Positions 25,457 to 33,814 of a stretch of DNA of 64,000 nt are shown piece by piece. A model generated the notes under the pieces. The model was not told the origin of the DNA, ran no database searches, and worked only from the letters and a program-made list of their open reading frames with translations. The DNA comes from Bacteroides ihuae (GTDB lineage Bacteria; Bacteroidota; Bacteroidia; Bacteroidales; Bacteroidaceae). Both the position numbers and the translations under genes were made by a program. Position 1 is the stretch's first letter, and each line of letters opens with the position of its first letter. The stretch spans positions 1,216,001 through 1,280,000 of the forward strand of contig NZ_FNVX01000005.1 in the NCBI RefSeq assembly GCF_900104585.1, given 5' to 3'.

Positions 25457-26080
25457 ATGGCAACTAAGATCAGATTGCAAAGACACGGACGTAAAAGTTA
25501 CGCGTTCTATTCAATTGTAATTGCAGACAGCAGAGCACCACGTGATGGTAAATTTACAGAGAAGCTTGGTATATACAACCCAAACACCAATCCTGCTACA
25601 GTAGATTTGAATTTCGACAGTGCATTATCATGGGTTTTGAAAGGTGCACAACCTACGGATACAGTTCGTACTATTCTTTCTAACGAAGGAATTTACATGA
25701 AAAAACACCTCCTTGGTGGTGTTGCTAAAGGCGCATTTGGTGAAGCAGAAGCAGAAGCTAAATTTGAAGCATGGAAAGCTAACAAGCAAACAGGCTTGGC
25801 TGCTTTGAAAGCTAAACAAGAAGCTGATGCAAAAGCTGATGCAAAAGCACGCTTTGAAGCAGAAAAGAAAGTAAACGAAGCTAAAGCAAAAATTCTTGCA
25901 GATAAAAAAGCTGCAGAAGAAGCTGCTAACGCTCCTGCTCCTGTAGTTGAAGAAGCTCCAGTTGCGGAAGTTGTTGCTGAAGAGGCTGCTCCAGTTGCAG
26001 AAGTTGCTGCTGAAGAGGCTGCTCCAGTTGCGGAAGTTGCTGCTGAAGAAGCACCTGCTGCTGAAGCTAAAGCTGAATAA
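25457..26080 (+). CDS. rpsP: 30S ribosomal protein S16 with long Ala/Glu-rich C-terminal extension
   Basis: 207 aa. Residues 1 to about 85 are a standard S16 core ([34 protein letters not shown]). Ordinary S16 is about 80-90 aa; the extra ~115 residues are a charged helical region ([33 protein letters not shown]) then a low-complexity tail [11 protein letters not shown] in repeats. The tail is encoded by a 33-bp DNA tandem repeat (25949-26062). Extended S16 proteins are known in Bacteroidota; the tail likely reaches out from the subunit surface, function unknown. Monocistronic, with a promoter and terminator of its own. Confidence 0.95.
   Translation: MATKIRLQRHGRKSYAFYSIVIADSRAPRDGKFTEKLGIYNPNTNPATVDLNFDSALSWVLKGAQPTDTVRTILSNEGIYMKKHLLGGVAKGAFGEAEAEAKFEAWKANKQTGLAALKAKQEADAKADAKARFEAEKKVNEAKAKILADKKAAEEAANAPAPVVEEAPVAEVVAEEAAPVAEVAAEEAAPVAEVAAEEAPAAEAKAE
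25949..26062 (+). repeat. 33-bp tandem repeat inside rpsP
   Basis: Units at 25949-25978 (30 bp variant), 25979-26011 and 26012-26044 (33 bp, nearly identical), plus a partial copy to 26062. Each encodes [11 protein letters not shown] or a variant. In-frame units make length change possible without frameshift. Confidence 0.8.
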
Positions 26081-26128
26081 TCTGGCTTTTCGGGTTATTC
26101 TCGATAAAGAAAAAGGATTAAAACTTAT

Positions 26129-26163
26129 AAAATCCTCTCCGATTACCGGGGAGGATTTTTTAT
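26129..26163 (+). terminator. Terminator after rpsP
   Basis: AAATCCTC...GAGGATTTTTT hairpin (stem AATCCTCTCC with GGGGAGGATT), followed by TTTTTTATTTC. Ends rpsP transcription. Confidence 0.8.
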
Positions 26164-26217
26164 TTCTTCTTATTGAAAATAGATAATGCCAACTAATGTA
26201 AAACAGCGCAAATCTCT

Positions 26218-26225
26218 TATCTTTG
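26218..26225 (+). promoter_or_regulatory. -7 box of the second Crp/Fnr gene
   Basis: TATCTTTG matches TAnnTTTG, 25 bases before the proposed TTG start at 26250. The -33 region lacks TTTG. Confidence 0.5.
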
Positions 26226-26249
26226 TGTTCTACCATAAAATAGAAACTA

Positions 26250-26837
26250 TTGGCCAACCTGGAAAAAATACAAGAGAATATTGGTTCAATCATAAATCTT
26301 AATCAAGAAGAATGGTTGGCAGTAGCGGCTGTATTAGAAAAAAAACTCATCAAGAAGAATGACTTCTTCTTGCAAGAAGGTCAAGTTTCTACATCCATTG
26401 CTTTTGTAGATGAAGGAGTGTTGATTTATTATAAAACTCTGGAGAACGCAAACGAAGTCACTACTGATTTTGCTTTTGAGAATGAATGGGTTACAAATAA
26501 TCATAGCCGCTTAAATGCCACTCCATCCTTACTCAATATTAAAGCGATTGAAGATTCCATACTTTTAGTGATACAACAAAAAGACTTATTAAACCTTTAC
26601 GATAAAATTCCGCGACTAGAACGCTTTGGCCGTCTCCTGATGGAACAAGCATACATAAAACTAGTCGAATTAAGTGTTGACCTGCAAACACTGTCCGCAA
26701 CAGACAGGTATAACAAGCTAGTAGAAAACTATCCTGAAATATTCCAAAGAGTTCCACTCCATCACATTGCAAATTATTTAGGCGTTGCACCCAAATCTTT
26801 AAGTCGCATTCGCAATACTATTTTCTCTAAAAAATGA
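26250..26837 (+). CDS. Crp/Fnr-family transcriptional regulator
   Basis: 195 aa if the TTG at 26250 is used; there is no ATG before the conserved domain (QENIGSIINLNQEEWLAVAAVLEKK), so a non-ATG start is needed. The cNMP-like beta-roll (FLQEGQVSTSIAFVDEGVLIYYKT) is followed by a winged HTH (PLHHIANYLGVAPKSLSRIRNTIF). Same small Bacteroidota type as the regulator at 855-1457, not a close copy. Probable target: the adjacent outer-membrane-type gene, from position only. Confidence 0.85.
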   Translation: MANLEKIQENIGSIINLNQEEWLAVAAVLEKKLIKKNDFFLQEGQVSTSIAFVDEGVLIYYKTLENANEVTTDFAFENEWVTNNHSRLNATPSLLNIKAIEDSILLVIQQKDLLNLYDKIPRLERFGRLLMEQAYIKLVELSVDLQTLSATDRYNKLVENYPEIFQRVPLHHIANYLGVAPKSLSRIRNTIFSKK

Positions 26838-26914
26838 TTTGGTAACAAATGCGGAGCAATTGAATGATCATCTATTCTGATATTTGCACTCATATTAATC
26901 AAACAAGTATCAGA

Positions 26915-27502
26915 ATGAATAAAAATTTAATTTATTGCATTTTTGCACTCTTCTTATCGATACCTAACTTGTATGCACAAGAGACCTCCCAAAAGGAACA
27001 TAGTTATGATGTTAAGCAAGCGTTAGAAGTAGAAAGTTTATTTCCAATGTTTATCACAGGAGGGTTTCATGCAGCCTTAGGATATCGGTATGGTAAGTTT
27101 AGAGTAAGAGTTAGCGTAATCAATGGAGGTAAATATAACGCAGAAGGAGCCGGAATAAACAACTCTTCGTCAGACTTCAAACGTTATTACAAAACCTCGC
27201 CAGGCATATTTCTGGGTTATAATGTATGGAAAAACCTTGAAGTATACGCTTATACCGAGTTTCACACATTTGAGATAGAGCAAAAAGCCACAGGTCTAAA
27301 GAAAGATTTGCATAGCACTGATGTAGGAGGTGGCATTGGATATCAATTCTTTATTGGTAAAGCATTTTATATTCAACCCGCATTTCATGTGTACTATCGC
27401 AAGAGCAAATCATTAGATTTTGATGGAGCTAGATATAACATTCCAAACGTTGACCTATCTCCTGTAATTCGTATAGGATACCGTTTCTGGAAAAAGTCTT
27501 GA
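26915..27502 (+). CDS. Outer-membrane beta-barrel-like protein of unknown function
   Basis: 195 aa from the ATG at 26915. An upstream in-frame ATG at 26864 would put 17 residues before an obvious signal peptide (MNKNLIYCIFALFLSIPNLYAQ, cleavage after YAQ), so 26915 is chosen. The mature part is rich in alternating aromatic strands (FHAALGYRYGKFRVRVSVING, AFYIQPAFHVYYR) and ends in a strand (LSPVIRIGYRFWKKS), as expected for an 8-strand OmpW/porin-like barrel. Family not recognised. It follows the Crp/Fnr gene by about 77 bases and may be cotranscribed. Confidence 0.7.
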   Translation: MNKNLIYCIFALFLSIPNLYAQETSQKEHSYDVKQALEVESLFPMFITGGFHAALGYRYGKFRVRVSVINGGKYNAEGAGINNSSSDFKRYYKTSPGIFLGYNVWKNLEVYAYTEFHTFEIEQKATGLKKDLHSTDVGGGIGYQFFIGKAFYIQPAFHVYYRKSKSLDFDGARYNIPNVDLSPVIRIGYRFWKKS

Positions 27503-27580
27503 AATTAGTTACATCCGTCTTCTTAAATATATTTTAATTTCGATTAAAGAAACGCAACAAACTAGCTAGCTATAGTTTCA

Positions 27581-27627
27581 GAAAAAGCATAACAACAAGG
27601 CCCTGTCTTGTTGTTATGCTTTTTCTT
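27581..27627. terminator. Bidirectional terminator
   Basis: Perfect 19-bp stem (27581-27599 with 27607-27625, GAAAAAGCATAACAACAAG and its complement) around GCCCTGT, flanked by A and T runs. It serves the barrel gene and the convergent beta-lactamase gene. Confidence 0.9.
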
Positions 27628-27669
27628 GTATTAACTCCTCTATCAAACCAGCTCCTTCTTCATCTGCAC

Positions 27670-28488
27670 TTACTCTATTATCTTCAACTCCTTTAATACA
27701 TTCTTGGTCAGCTCAATTCGCATGTTATTCTTCAGATCACCGAAGTTATTAACGATGATATTCATCGCAAATATCTTCGTCCCTGATTTTGTCTCTACAA
27801 AGCCAACATACCAACCAATCGTTTTATCATTCAAACAACCGCCGGTTCCAGTCTTTCCATACAGCTTATATGTTGGTGTAGATTCAGAAAGCATCATGCC
27901 CTTTACAGCATCCATATTTTTATCTGAAAATCCTACCAGTTTATGCAAGTAGAGTTTCTTTAAAAATTCGATTTGCTCGTCTATTGAAACCTGAATAGAG
28001 CCACATAGCCAAAAGTCATCTAGTCCGCTTGATATATCGTTATTGCCATAATTTAAAGCATCAACTTTCTCTTTCATACGCTCCTGTCCCACTCTTCTTG
28101 CTAATTCTTGGTAATACCAGACACATGAATATTTAAAAGCACTTTTAAAAGATAAGTCTTCATACCAATGTTTGAATGGCTCATTTGCTAAGTAGAATGC
28201 TTCTTTGGGATGAAGCACGCTATCATATTTGATAACAAAGGCAGTATCAGCAATCACGCCAGTCTCCAATCCGATCAATGAATTGGGTATTTTAAAGGTA
28301 GAGCAGGGAGAGAAGCGTTTTTCACAATGCTCTATGTTGTACTTTGTATAAGTGTCTGTTTTCAAGTCATAAAGACTGAATCCACCAACAAAGTCTCCAA
28401 AATATGATTTAAGATTAATAGTCTCAACTCTCTGGCCGAATAGATTGGTAGTAAAGAAAATCAGACTAAATAAAACGATCCTTTTCAT
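27670..28488 (-). CDS. Class D (OXA-type) beta-lactamase
   Basis: 272 aa from the ATG at 28488 (MKRIVLFSLI...); an upstream frame start would bury the signal peptide. Signal peptide about residues 1-19 (ending FGQ). All class D motifs are visible: S63-T-F-K66 (active-site Ser and the carboxylated Lys), S121-C-V123 (S-x-V), Y147-G-N149 and K212-T-G214, plus the W226 region. It hydrolyses beta-lactams in the periplasm. The S-x-V pair here has Cys in place of the common Ala. Whether it confers clinical-level resistance is unknown. Candidate -7 box TACTTTTG lies on the minus strand at 28552-28545. Confidence 0.92.
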   Translation of the reverse strand: MKRIVLFSLIFFTTNLFGQRVETINLKSYFGDFVGGFSLYDLKTDTYTKYNIEHCEKRFSPCSTFKIPNSLIGLETGVIADTAFVIKYDSVLHPKEAFYLANEPFKHWYEDLSFKSAFKYSCVWYYQELARRVGQERMKEKVDALNYGNNDISSGLDDFWLCGSIQVSIDEQIEFLKKLYLHKLVGFSDKNMDAVKGMMLSESTPTYKLYGKTGTGGCLNDKTIGWYVGFVETKSGTKIFAMNIIVNNFGDLKNNMRIELTKNVLKELKIIE

Positions 28489-28803
28489 TGAATAATATTT
28501 TAAGTGATAAATACAAGTAACAGCGGCCAAATAGCCACTGGGAACAAAAGTAATAAAATAGATTGTTTTGCAGAGAACTTCCGCACCATTTTAATTCATG
28601 CTTATTACAGTATTTACTATAATTGCTTCATTAAATTTCCGCTGAAACACTTGACTTTGGCAAGTAAATGTATTACTTTTGTAAGTGTAATCATAAAATA
28701 TATTCAGATTAAACTACAGTAAACGGGGGAAGTAATAACTTTTCTCGTTTTTTTATTGTTACGCCATATATTTCCTCAAAAGAATAGTGCAAATCGACAA
28801 AAA

Positions 28804-28880
28804 GGACGGTTGAGTTGCTCCAAAAGGACGGTTGAGTTCGGTCAACTTCACGGTTGTGTTTCTTGAAAAGACGGTTTTAC
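28804..28880. repeat. Four direct repeats spaced 21-22 bp, gene-free region
   Basis: ACGGTTG-type boxes begin at 28806, 28828, 28850 and 28871. The first two are GGACGGTTGAGTT exactly; the third is CACGGTTGTGTT; the fourth AGACGGTTTTAC. Spacing of two helical turns suggests protein binding on one face of the DNA. The 28489-29191 gap otherwise holds the beta-lactamase promoter region and the PUL terminator, with no supported gene. Confidence 0.7.
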
Positions 28881-29102
28881 TTTACTCGTTTCATCATTTG
28901 TGATTGAAATAGCTCATAATGAGAATTGCTTTTCTTCTATTATTACATCAATTGCCATATATCGTTAATAAGTCATAAAGGTGCTATTGACAAAAATAAG
29001 TTCAAAAACGCTAATCGTAAACATTACAGACAATCACTTAAATGTTAATATCTCATCTTTAAAAAGCCTTTATAGCAACGCAATCAATCAAGTTATGCCA
29101 AC

Positions 29103-29145
29103 AAAAAAAACGTGCACGCAGTCCGTAGACTTTATGCACGTTTTA
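29103..29145 (-). terminator. Terminator of the PUL operon
   Basis: On the minus strand, AAAACGTGCA pairs with TGCACGTTTT around an 18-base loop and runs into eight T residues. It lies 47 bases after the GH2 stop. Confidence 0.8.
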
Positions 29146-29191
29146 TACACGTTCTGTGTACGAAAAGCAGGAGCTTTTACTAGACAATCTT

Positions 29192-31657
29192 CTACTTATC
29201 TCCTTTAACTGTTAGCAGCAACTTCCCGCTCTTCAATCCTTTTGCTTTTGCCTCAAATAAGATTTGTCCTTCTTTCTCGGATGTTTGCACAATGGCGGTA
29301 AGTTGCCCGCTAAAGGCATGCATCCGGGGTAAATGGAACAATTCAAGACAAGTGGGGTCTCCATTGGCTACTGCACGAAACGTACCGCTACCTTGCACGG
29401 AGAAGTTGATTAATCGATCGTCCATTGGACAAAGATTACCATCCTTATCGACTACTTTAACATTGATGTATGCCAGATCTTTTCCATCGGCAGTTAGGTG
29501 AGAACGATCGGCCGACAGCTCTAAATGATGCGGCTTGCCCGCTGTACGTACTGTCTCTTCAGCAACGGCTTTGCCCGCAGCATCATAAGCTACAACTTTC
29601 ACCTCACCCGGTTCATATAGCACATTCATCCACATCAACCGATAACGATTTTGCAGGGAGGTATTGTTTTTGCTCTGTCTGCCGTAGCTCTTTCCATTGA
29701 CAAATAGTTCTGCCGAAGGATAATTGGTATAGGCAAACACGGGCGTAACTTCTCCTTCACGCCCCTTCCAATTCCAATGCGGAAGGATATGAAGCGTATT
29801 TTCAGTCTTATTCCAAACGCTTCTATACAGATAATAACGATCCTTCGGAATACTAGCCAAATCAATAATACCAAACAGTGAGCTATGATTGGGCCATGCG
29901 TCAGTATCATAAGGAGATGGCTCGCCAAGATAATCGAAGCCGGTCCAGACGAACTGCCCCATCGTCCAATGATGATCATCGGCCAATGCAAAGTCTTCAT
30001 CGGGTACGTTAGACCATGAGCAATATTCCAAATCATACGATGAGGATTGATGATCACTATATGTAGCATCGGCCTTTTTTTCTACCGGAAACTTATATAC
30101 GCCTCGTGAGCTAACCGTAGAAGAGGTTTCTGAACCCAACACAATTCCCTGAGGTAGCTTACTGTAAGCTTCTTGGTAGCGGTGCACTCTGTAGTTGAAT
30201 CCGGGCACATCGAGGAGTGCAGCAAAGCCATTGCCAAGTACACAACTCACCTGGTCCATGCCACAGGTTACAGGACGCGTAGGATCTTCTCTATGACAAA
30301 TATCTTGCAGGAAAGAGGCTACTCGATAACCATCGGGACTACACTGTGTCGGAACTTCGTTGCCAATGCTCCACATCACCACACTCGCATTATTGCGATA
30401 GTTGTGAAGCATATTGACCATATCCTTCTCTGCCCATTCGTTGAAGAAACGATGATAACCATTCTCGCACTTAGCCTTGTCCCACTCGTCAAAAGGTTCT
30501 ATCATCACCATAAATCCCATTTCGTCGCACAAAGCAACCAGCTCGGGTGCAGGCATATTATGTGACGTACGTATAGCGTCGCAACCCATATCCTTTAGCA
30601 TCGTGAGTTGACGCCTCAGCGCAGCGGTGTTTACAGCTGCGCCCAGCGGACCTAAGTCGTGATGATTGCATACGCCTTGAAACTTGCGAAGCTTCCCATT
30701 CAGAAAGAAACCTTTGTCTGCAATGACCTGTACCGAACGAATGCCAAACCGTGTGGTATATTCATCTACTAAACGGTCACGAACAAAGATTTTCGATACG
30801 GCTTTGTACAAGACAGGTGTTTCGGGCGACCATAATGAAGGATGATCAACGATGAAATTTTGCTCAAAAGCTTGTCCTTTCATCACTTTACGCATCTCGT
30901 CCTTCTGTGCCACTGTCTCTCCTTGTGCATTGTGTATGACGGTCTGTATTCTTACATTTTCATCTGCCAGATTCTCAATTGTTGTTTTCAAACGCACGGC
31001 AGCGTATTCATCTGAAACAAAAGGAGTGGTGAGGTATGTACCCCAAACAGGAACATGTACCTCATCAGTAACGATGAGATGCACATTTCTATAAAGTCCT
31101 GCTCCTGAATACCAGCGCGATGACTGAGGTTTGTTTTCCAGACGAACAGCCAACAAATTATCTCCCGAATGAATAAAGTCGGTAACATCGCAATGAAAAG
31201 AGTTATATCCCCAAGGCCAAAAGGCAACCTCCTTGCCATTGACGTACACATGGGCTTCGCTCATCGCTCCATCAAACAGCAAAGTAACACGCTTGGTTCC
31301 TTTTTCAAAACTGTCAACAGAGAAAGTCTTCCGATACCACCCTACCCCTACATATGGCAGTCCACCCGTACGTCCGGTTTTCACAGAAGCCTTGGTCTCC
31401 AGATTCTGCGTCACTGCAACGTTTTGCAAATCATTATCTCTGCTGAATGGACCGTAAATGGCCCAATCATGGGGAATAGACACTTGCTGCCATTTCCCAT
31501 CGTTGTAGTCTACAGTAGCGGCCTCAGCAACATCTCCTTTTGTAAATCGCCATCCCTTATCAAGCAAACGTTCACTTCTTACCGATTGAACTTGTGCTTG
31601 CGCAACAACGAGAGAACAGCATGTCAACGCAATCAGCGTCAGGCATTTCAAATTCAT
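29192..31657 (-). CDS. GH2 beta-galactosidase of the galactan PUL
   Basis: 821 aa with a signal peptide (MNLKCLTLIALTCCSLVVAQAQ), so probably periplasmic. Domains: sugar-binding jelly roll (to about residue 200), Ig-like domain, TIM barrel with SIGNEVP (acid/base Glu near residue 430) and GSETSSTVSSRG (nucleophile region), then C-terminal Ig-like domains (TAGKPHHLELSADRSHLTADG onward). It removes terminal galactose from oligosaccharides produced by the neighbouring GH53. It is the last gene of the operon and lies 27 bases after the GH53 gene. Substrate assigned from context and family. Confidence 0.9.
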   Translation of the reverse strand: MNLKCLTLIALTCCSLVVAQAQVQSVRSERLLDKGWRFTKGDVAEAATVDYNDGKWQQVSIPHDWAIYGPFSRDNDLQNVAVTQNLETKASVKTGRTGGLPYVGVGWYRKTFSVDSFEKGTKRVTLLFDGAMSEAHVYVNGKEVAFWPWGYNSFHCDVTDFIHSGDNLLAVRLENKPQSSRWYSGAGLYRNVHLIVTDEVHVPVWGTYLTTPFVSDEYAAVRLKTTIENLADENVRIQTVIHNAQGETVAQKDEMRKVMKGQAFEQNFIVDHPSLWSPETPVLYKAVSKIFVRDRLVDEYTTRFGIRSVQVIADKGFFLNGKLRKFQGVCNHHDLGPLGAAVNTAALRRQLTMLKDMGCDAIRTSHNMPAPELVALCDEMGFMVMIEPFDEWDKAKCENGYHRFFNEWAEKDMVNMLHNYRNNASVVMWSIGNEVPTQCSPDGYRVASFLQDICHREDPTRPVTCGMDQVSCVLGNGFAALLDVPGFNYRVHRYQEAYSKLPQGIVLGSETSSTVSSRGVYKFPVEKKADATYSDHQSSSYDLEYCSWSNVPDEDFALADDHHWTMGQFVWTGFDYLGEPSPYDTDAWPNHSSLFGIIDLASIPKDRYYLYRSVWNKTENTLHILPHWNWKGREGEVTPVFAYTNYPSAELFVNGKSYGRQSKNNTSLQNRYRLMWMNVLYEPGEVKVVAYDAAGKAVAEETVRTAGKPHHLELSADRSHLTADGKDLAYINVKVVDKDGNLCPMDDRLINFSVQGSGTFRAVANGDPTCLELFHLPRMHAFSGQLTAIVQTSEKEGQILFEAKAKGLKSGKLLLTVKGDK

Positions 31658-31684
31658 AATCTACCTATTTAATTTCATTATCAA

Positions 31685-32719
31685 TTACTTAAATGCATCC
31701 AGTGCTACAGTAGGTTTACCACTATCGTCGAATGCTCCAAGTGTATATCCATTCCAGCTACCGTATGCCTGAGGTTCCCAATAGAATATCCCCAAACATT
31801 TTTCGCCTTCTATCGTTTTTGCTTTCGTCATCAGATCGGTAAGAAAAGATTTTGCCGTTTCGGGAGCATCCCATTGCATACCGACCTCACAAAGCATCAC
31901 TTCCTTGCCGTATCGACTTATCATATCATTCATATTCGCAATGCAACTCGTGTTCATCGCTTCCCAGTTATCCACTGTAGGATAAAGAGACATACCGATT
32001 ACATCCCATTTGGCTCCATTACTCTTCAATCCGTCGAAGATCCATCTGAACAAACTATTATCATTTCCACTTTGCACATGCACAATTACTTTTGCATCAG
32101 CAAAGACCGACTTCACTGCATCATAACCTGCATTGGTCAACGCTGCATAATTTGCCATATTCTCAGAAGCTTTTCCATCTTCCCAAAGCATGCCATTGCC
32201 TGTTTCATTTCCCACTTGCACCCATTCAGGAGTGATGCCTGAAGCTTTAAGCGTACTTAGCACATCAATAGTATGAGCAGACACAGCAGCCTTCAGTTCG
32301 TCGAAGGTAAGATTCGACCAAGCGGCCGGTTTCGTTTGTTTTGAAGGATCGGCCCAAGTATCGCTATAATGAAAGTCAATCATCACACGCATGCCCAAGT
32401 TCTTAGCTCTCCAAGCCTTCACCAATACATCTTCTTTATTGCACCATCCATCTGTAGGATTGACCCAAACACGCAGACGTACAGAATTCACCCCCAGACT
32501 ACTGAGTAACTTAAGACAGTCCATCTGAGCACCAGCGGCATTATAAAAAGTTTTGCCCGAAGCCTCCATTTGGGTTAGCCAACTAACATCGGCTCCCTTA
32601 GCAAAGGTGGAAGTATTTTCTACCACCACAGCAGGGTCATTATCATCACTACACGAAGCACATGGCACAAAGAAAAGTGCCGCAAGCAAAGTAAAGAAAA
32701 TATTTATTATTCGTTTCAT
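31685..32719 (-). CDS. GH53 endo-beta-1,4-galactanase, lipoprotein
   Basis: 344 aa. Lipoprotein signal MKRIINIFFTLLAALFFVPCASCS, so the enzyme sits on the membrane, probably outer-surface. The TIM barrel carries FAKGADVSWLTQMEASGKTFYN (GH53 opening), the acid/base Glu in VQVGNETGNGM and the nucleophile in VMLCEVGMQW. GH53 enzymes cut internal beta-1,4 links of galactan side chains of pectin (RG-I). It defines the substrate of this PUL. Between the SGBP gene and GH2, all in one operon. Confidence 0.93.
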   Translation of the reverse strand: MKRIINIFFTLLAALFFVPCASCSDDNDPAVVVENTSTFAKGADVSWLTQMEASGKTFYNAAGAQMDCLKLLSSLGVNSVRLRVWVNPTDGWCNKEDVLVKAWRAKNLGMRVMIDFHYSDTWADPSKQTKPAAWSNLTFDELKAAVSAHTIDVLSTLKASGITPEWVQVGNETGNGMLWEDGKASENMANYAALTNAGYDAVKSVFADAKVIVHVQSGNDNSLFRWIFDGLKSNGAKWDVIGMSLYPTVDNWEAMNTSCIANMNDMISRYGKEVMLCEVGMQWDAPETAKSFLTDLMTKAKTIEGEKCLGIFYWEPQAYGSWNGYTLGAFDDSGKPTVALDAFK

Positions 32720-32737
32720 ACAACTTCTATTTTTATC

Positions 32738-33790
32738 TTAGTTCTTGGTTATAGTATACGTGTATTTTACTGGGTCACTTAAGTCCATCGTGATGGTGTA
32801 TGTCCCTGTTTCACTAACAGGAATAGATTCTCCGGAAGTGAGTTCGCCATTGCCGTCAGTATCTCCATATTTAAAACTCCAGTTTTGATTACCAATAATC
32901 TGTATGCCATAGAGCACATTAGAGATATTACACGTCACACTCCACTTTTTAGTAGTAGAATCATAGGTCATCACATCAGAAGTAAGACTCCACGCATTAA
33001 ACTCTCCCGTTATGCTAAAAGAAGTGATAGCTGTTTTGCTCCAAGTCTCTGTATTTGTACTAGCTTTAATCAAAAAATAACCTCCTTCATCAAACCAGAT
33101 ATTCCACATTGCATCGCTTGAATCGAGTATGTAAAGTCCACTGGCACTTGAGCCATAAACTGTTCCTGTAGTCATATTCGCTTCTGTAGAGAACTTAAAG
33201 TTATCCCACTGCGAGGCTTGCACGTATCCTTCGTATTCACCATCACCCTCTCGTGAACACAATTTGTTTGAGAAGTCGGTGTAACTGTCGGCCTTAGGCA
33301 TATATAGGTAGAATACTTTTTCATAAGGTGTGACCTTAACGGACACCACATTACTATACAACGGATCTTCGTTGGCACCGATTGATGATTTTAGACGTGC
33401 ATAAATAGTAGTGGCTTCTCCTGCTTTTCCTCCCAAGCTTAAAGCCAAGGTATTCAACACCGAACCGGTAAACGACTTAGAGTAGTTTGTTTCCGTATAC
33501 TCTTTACTACTTGAGAAACTACTCTCAGTAGAGAGTTGCAATGTATTGACTAACAAACCTGCTGACGTTCCATACTTATCACTCTGAGTGACCGAAAGTT
33601 CGCTTGCATTCCAAGCAAAAGCAAGAACTAAGTTGCCACTCTGCCCACTAGTCAACACTACATCTGTAACTGTAGCCTTCAATTCTCCGGCTTCGAATCC
33701 TGATAAAGTTACTGTATCTCCGTCGTTATTGCACGAAGCAACCAACATTAACGACAGCATAACCATTATATATTGATAGATAGTTTTCAT
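32738..33790 (-). CDS. SusE/SusF-like surface glycan-binding lipoprotein
   Basis: 350 aa. Signal MKTIYQYIMVMLSLMLVASC with a lipobox Cys. The N-terminal Ig-like SusE domain (VTLSGFEAGELKATVTDVVLTSG...LSFAWN-like pattern) is followed by tandem carbohydrate-binding-type beta domains (FYLYMPKADSYTDFSNKL, GYFLIKASTNTETWSKTAI) with exposed Trp/Tyr residues. It lies between SusD and GH53 in the order typical of the B. thetaiotaomicron galactan PUL. Function: binding galactan at the cell surface. Confidence 0.85.
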   Translation of the reverse strand: MKTIYQYIMVMLSLMLVASCNNDGDTVTLSGFEAGELKATVTDVVLTSGQSGNLVLAFAWNASELSVTQSDKYGTSAGLLVNTLQLSTESSFSSSKEYTETNYSKSFTGSVLNTLALSLGGKAGEATTIYARLKSSIGANEDPLYSNVVSVKVTPYEKVFYLYMPKADSYTDFSNKLCSREGDGEYEGYVQASQWDNFKFSTEANMTTGTVYGSSASGLYILDSSDAMWNIWFDEGGYFLIKASTNTETWSKTAITSFSITGEFNAWSLTSDVMTYDSTTKKWSVTCNISNVLYGIQIIGNQNWSFKYGDTDGNGELTSGESIPVSETGTYTITMDLSDPVKYTYTITKN

Positions 33791-33814
33791 TGAATTATAG
33801 TTTTATAAAGTTGA

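Noticed and set aside
28981..29208. 75-aa plus-strand frame downstream of the PUL
   Set aside because: No start context or known motif; overlaps the PUL terminator hairpin, so treated as noncoding.
29635..31672. Many plus-strand frames inside the GH2 gene
   Set aside because: They are antisense shadows of a gene with complete catalytic motifs and a signal peptide.
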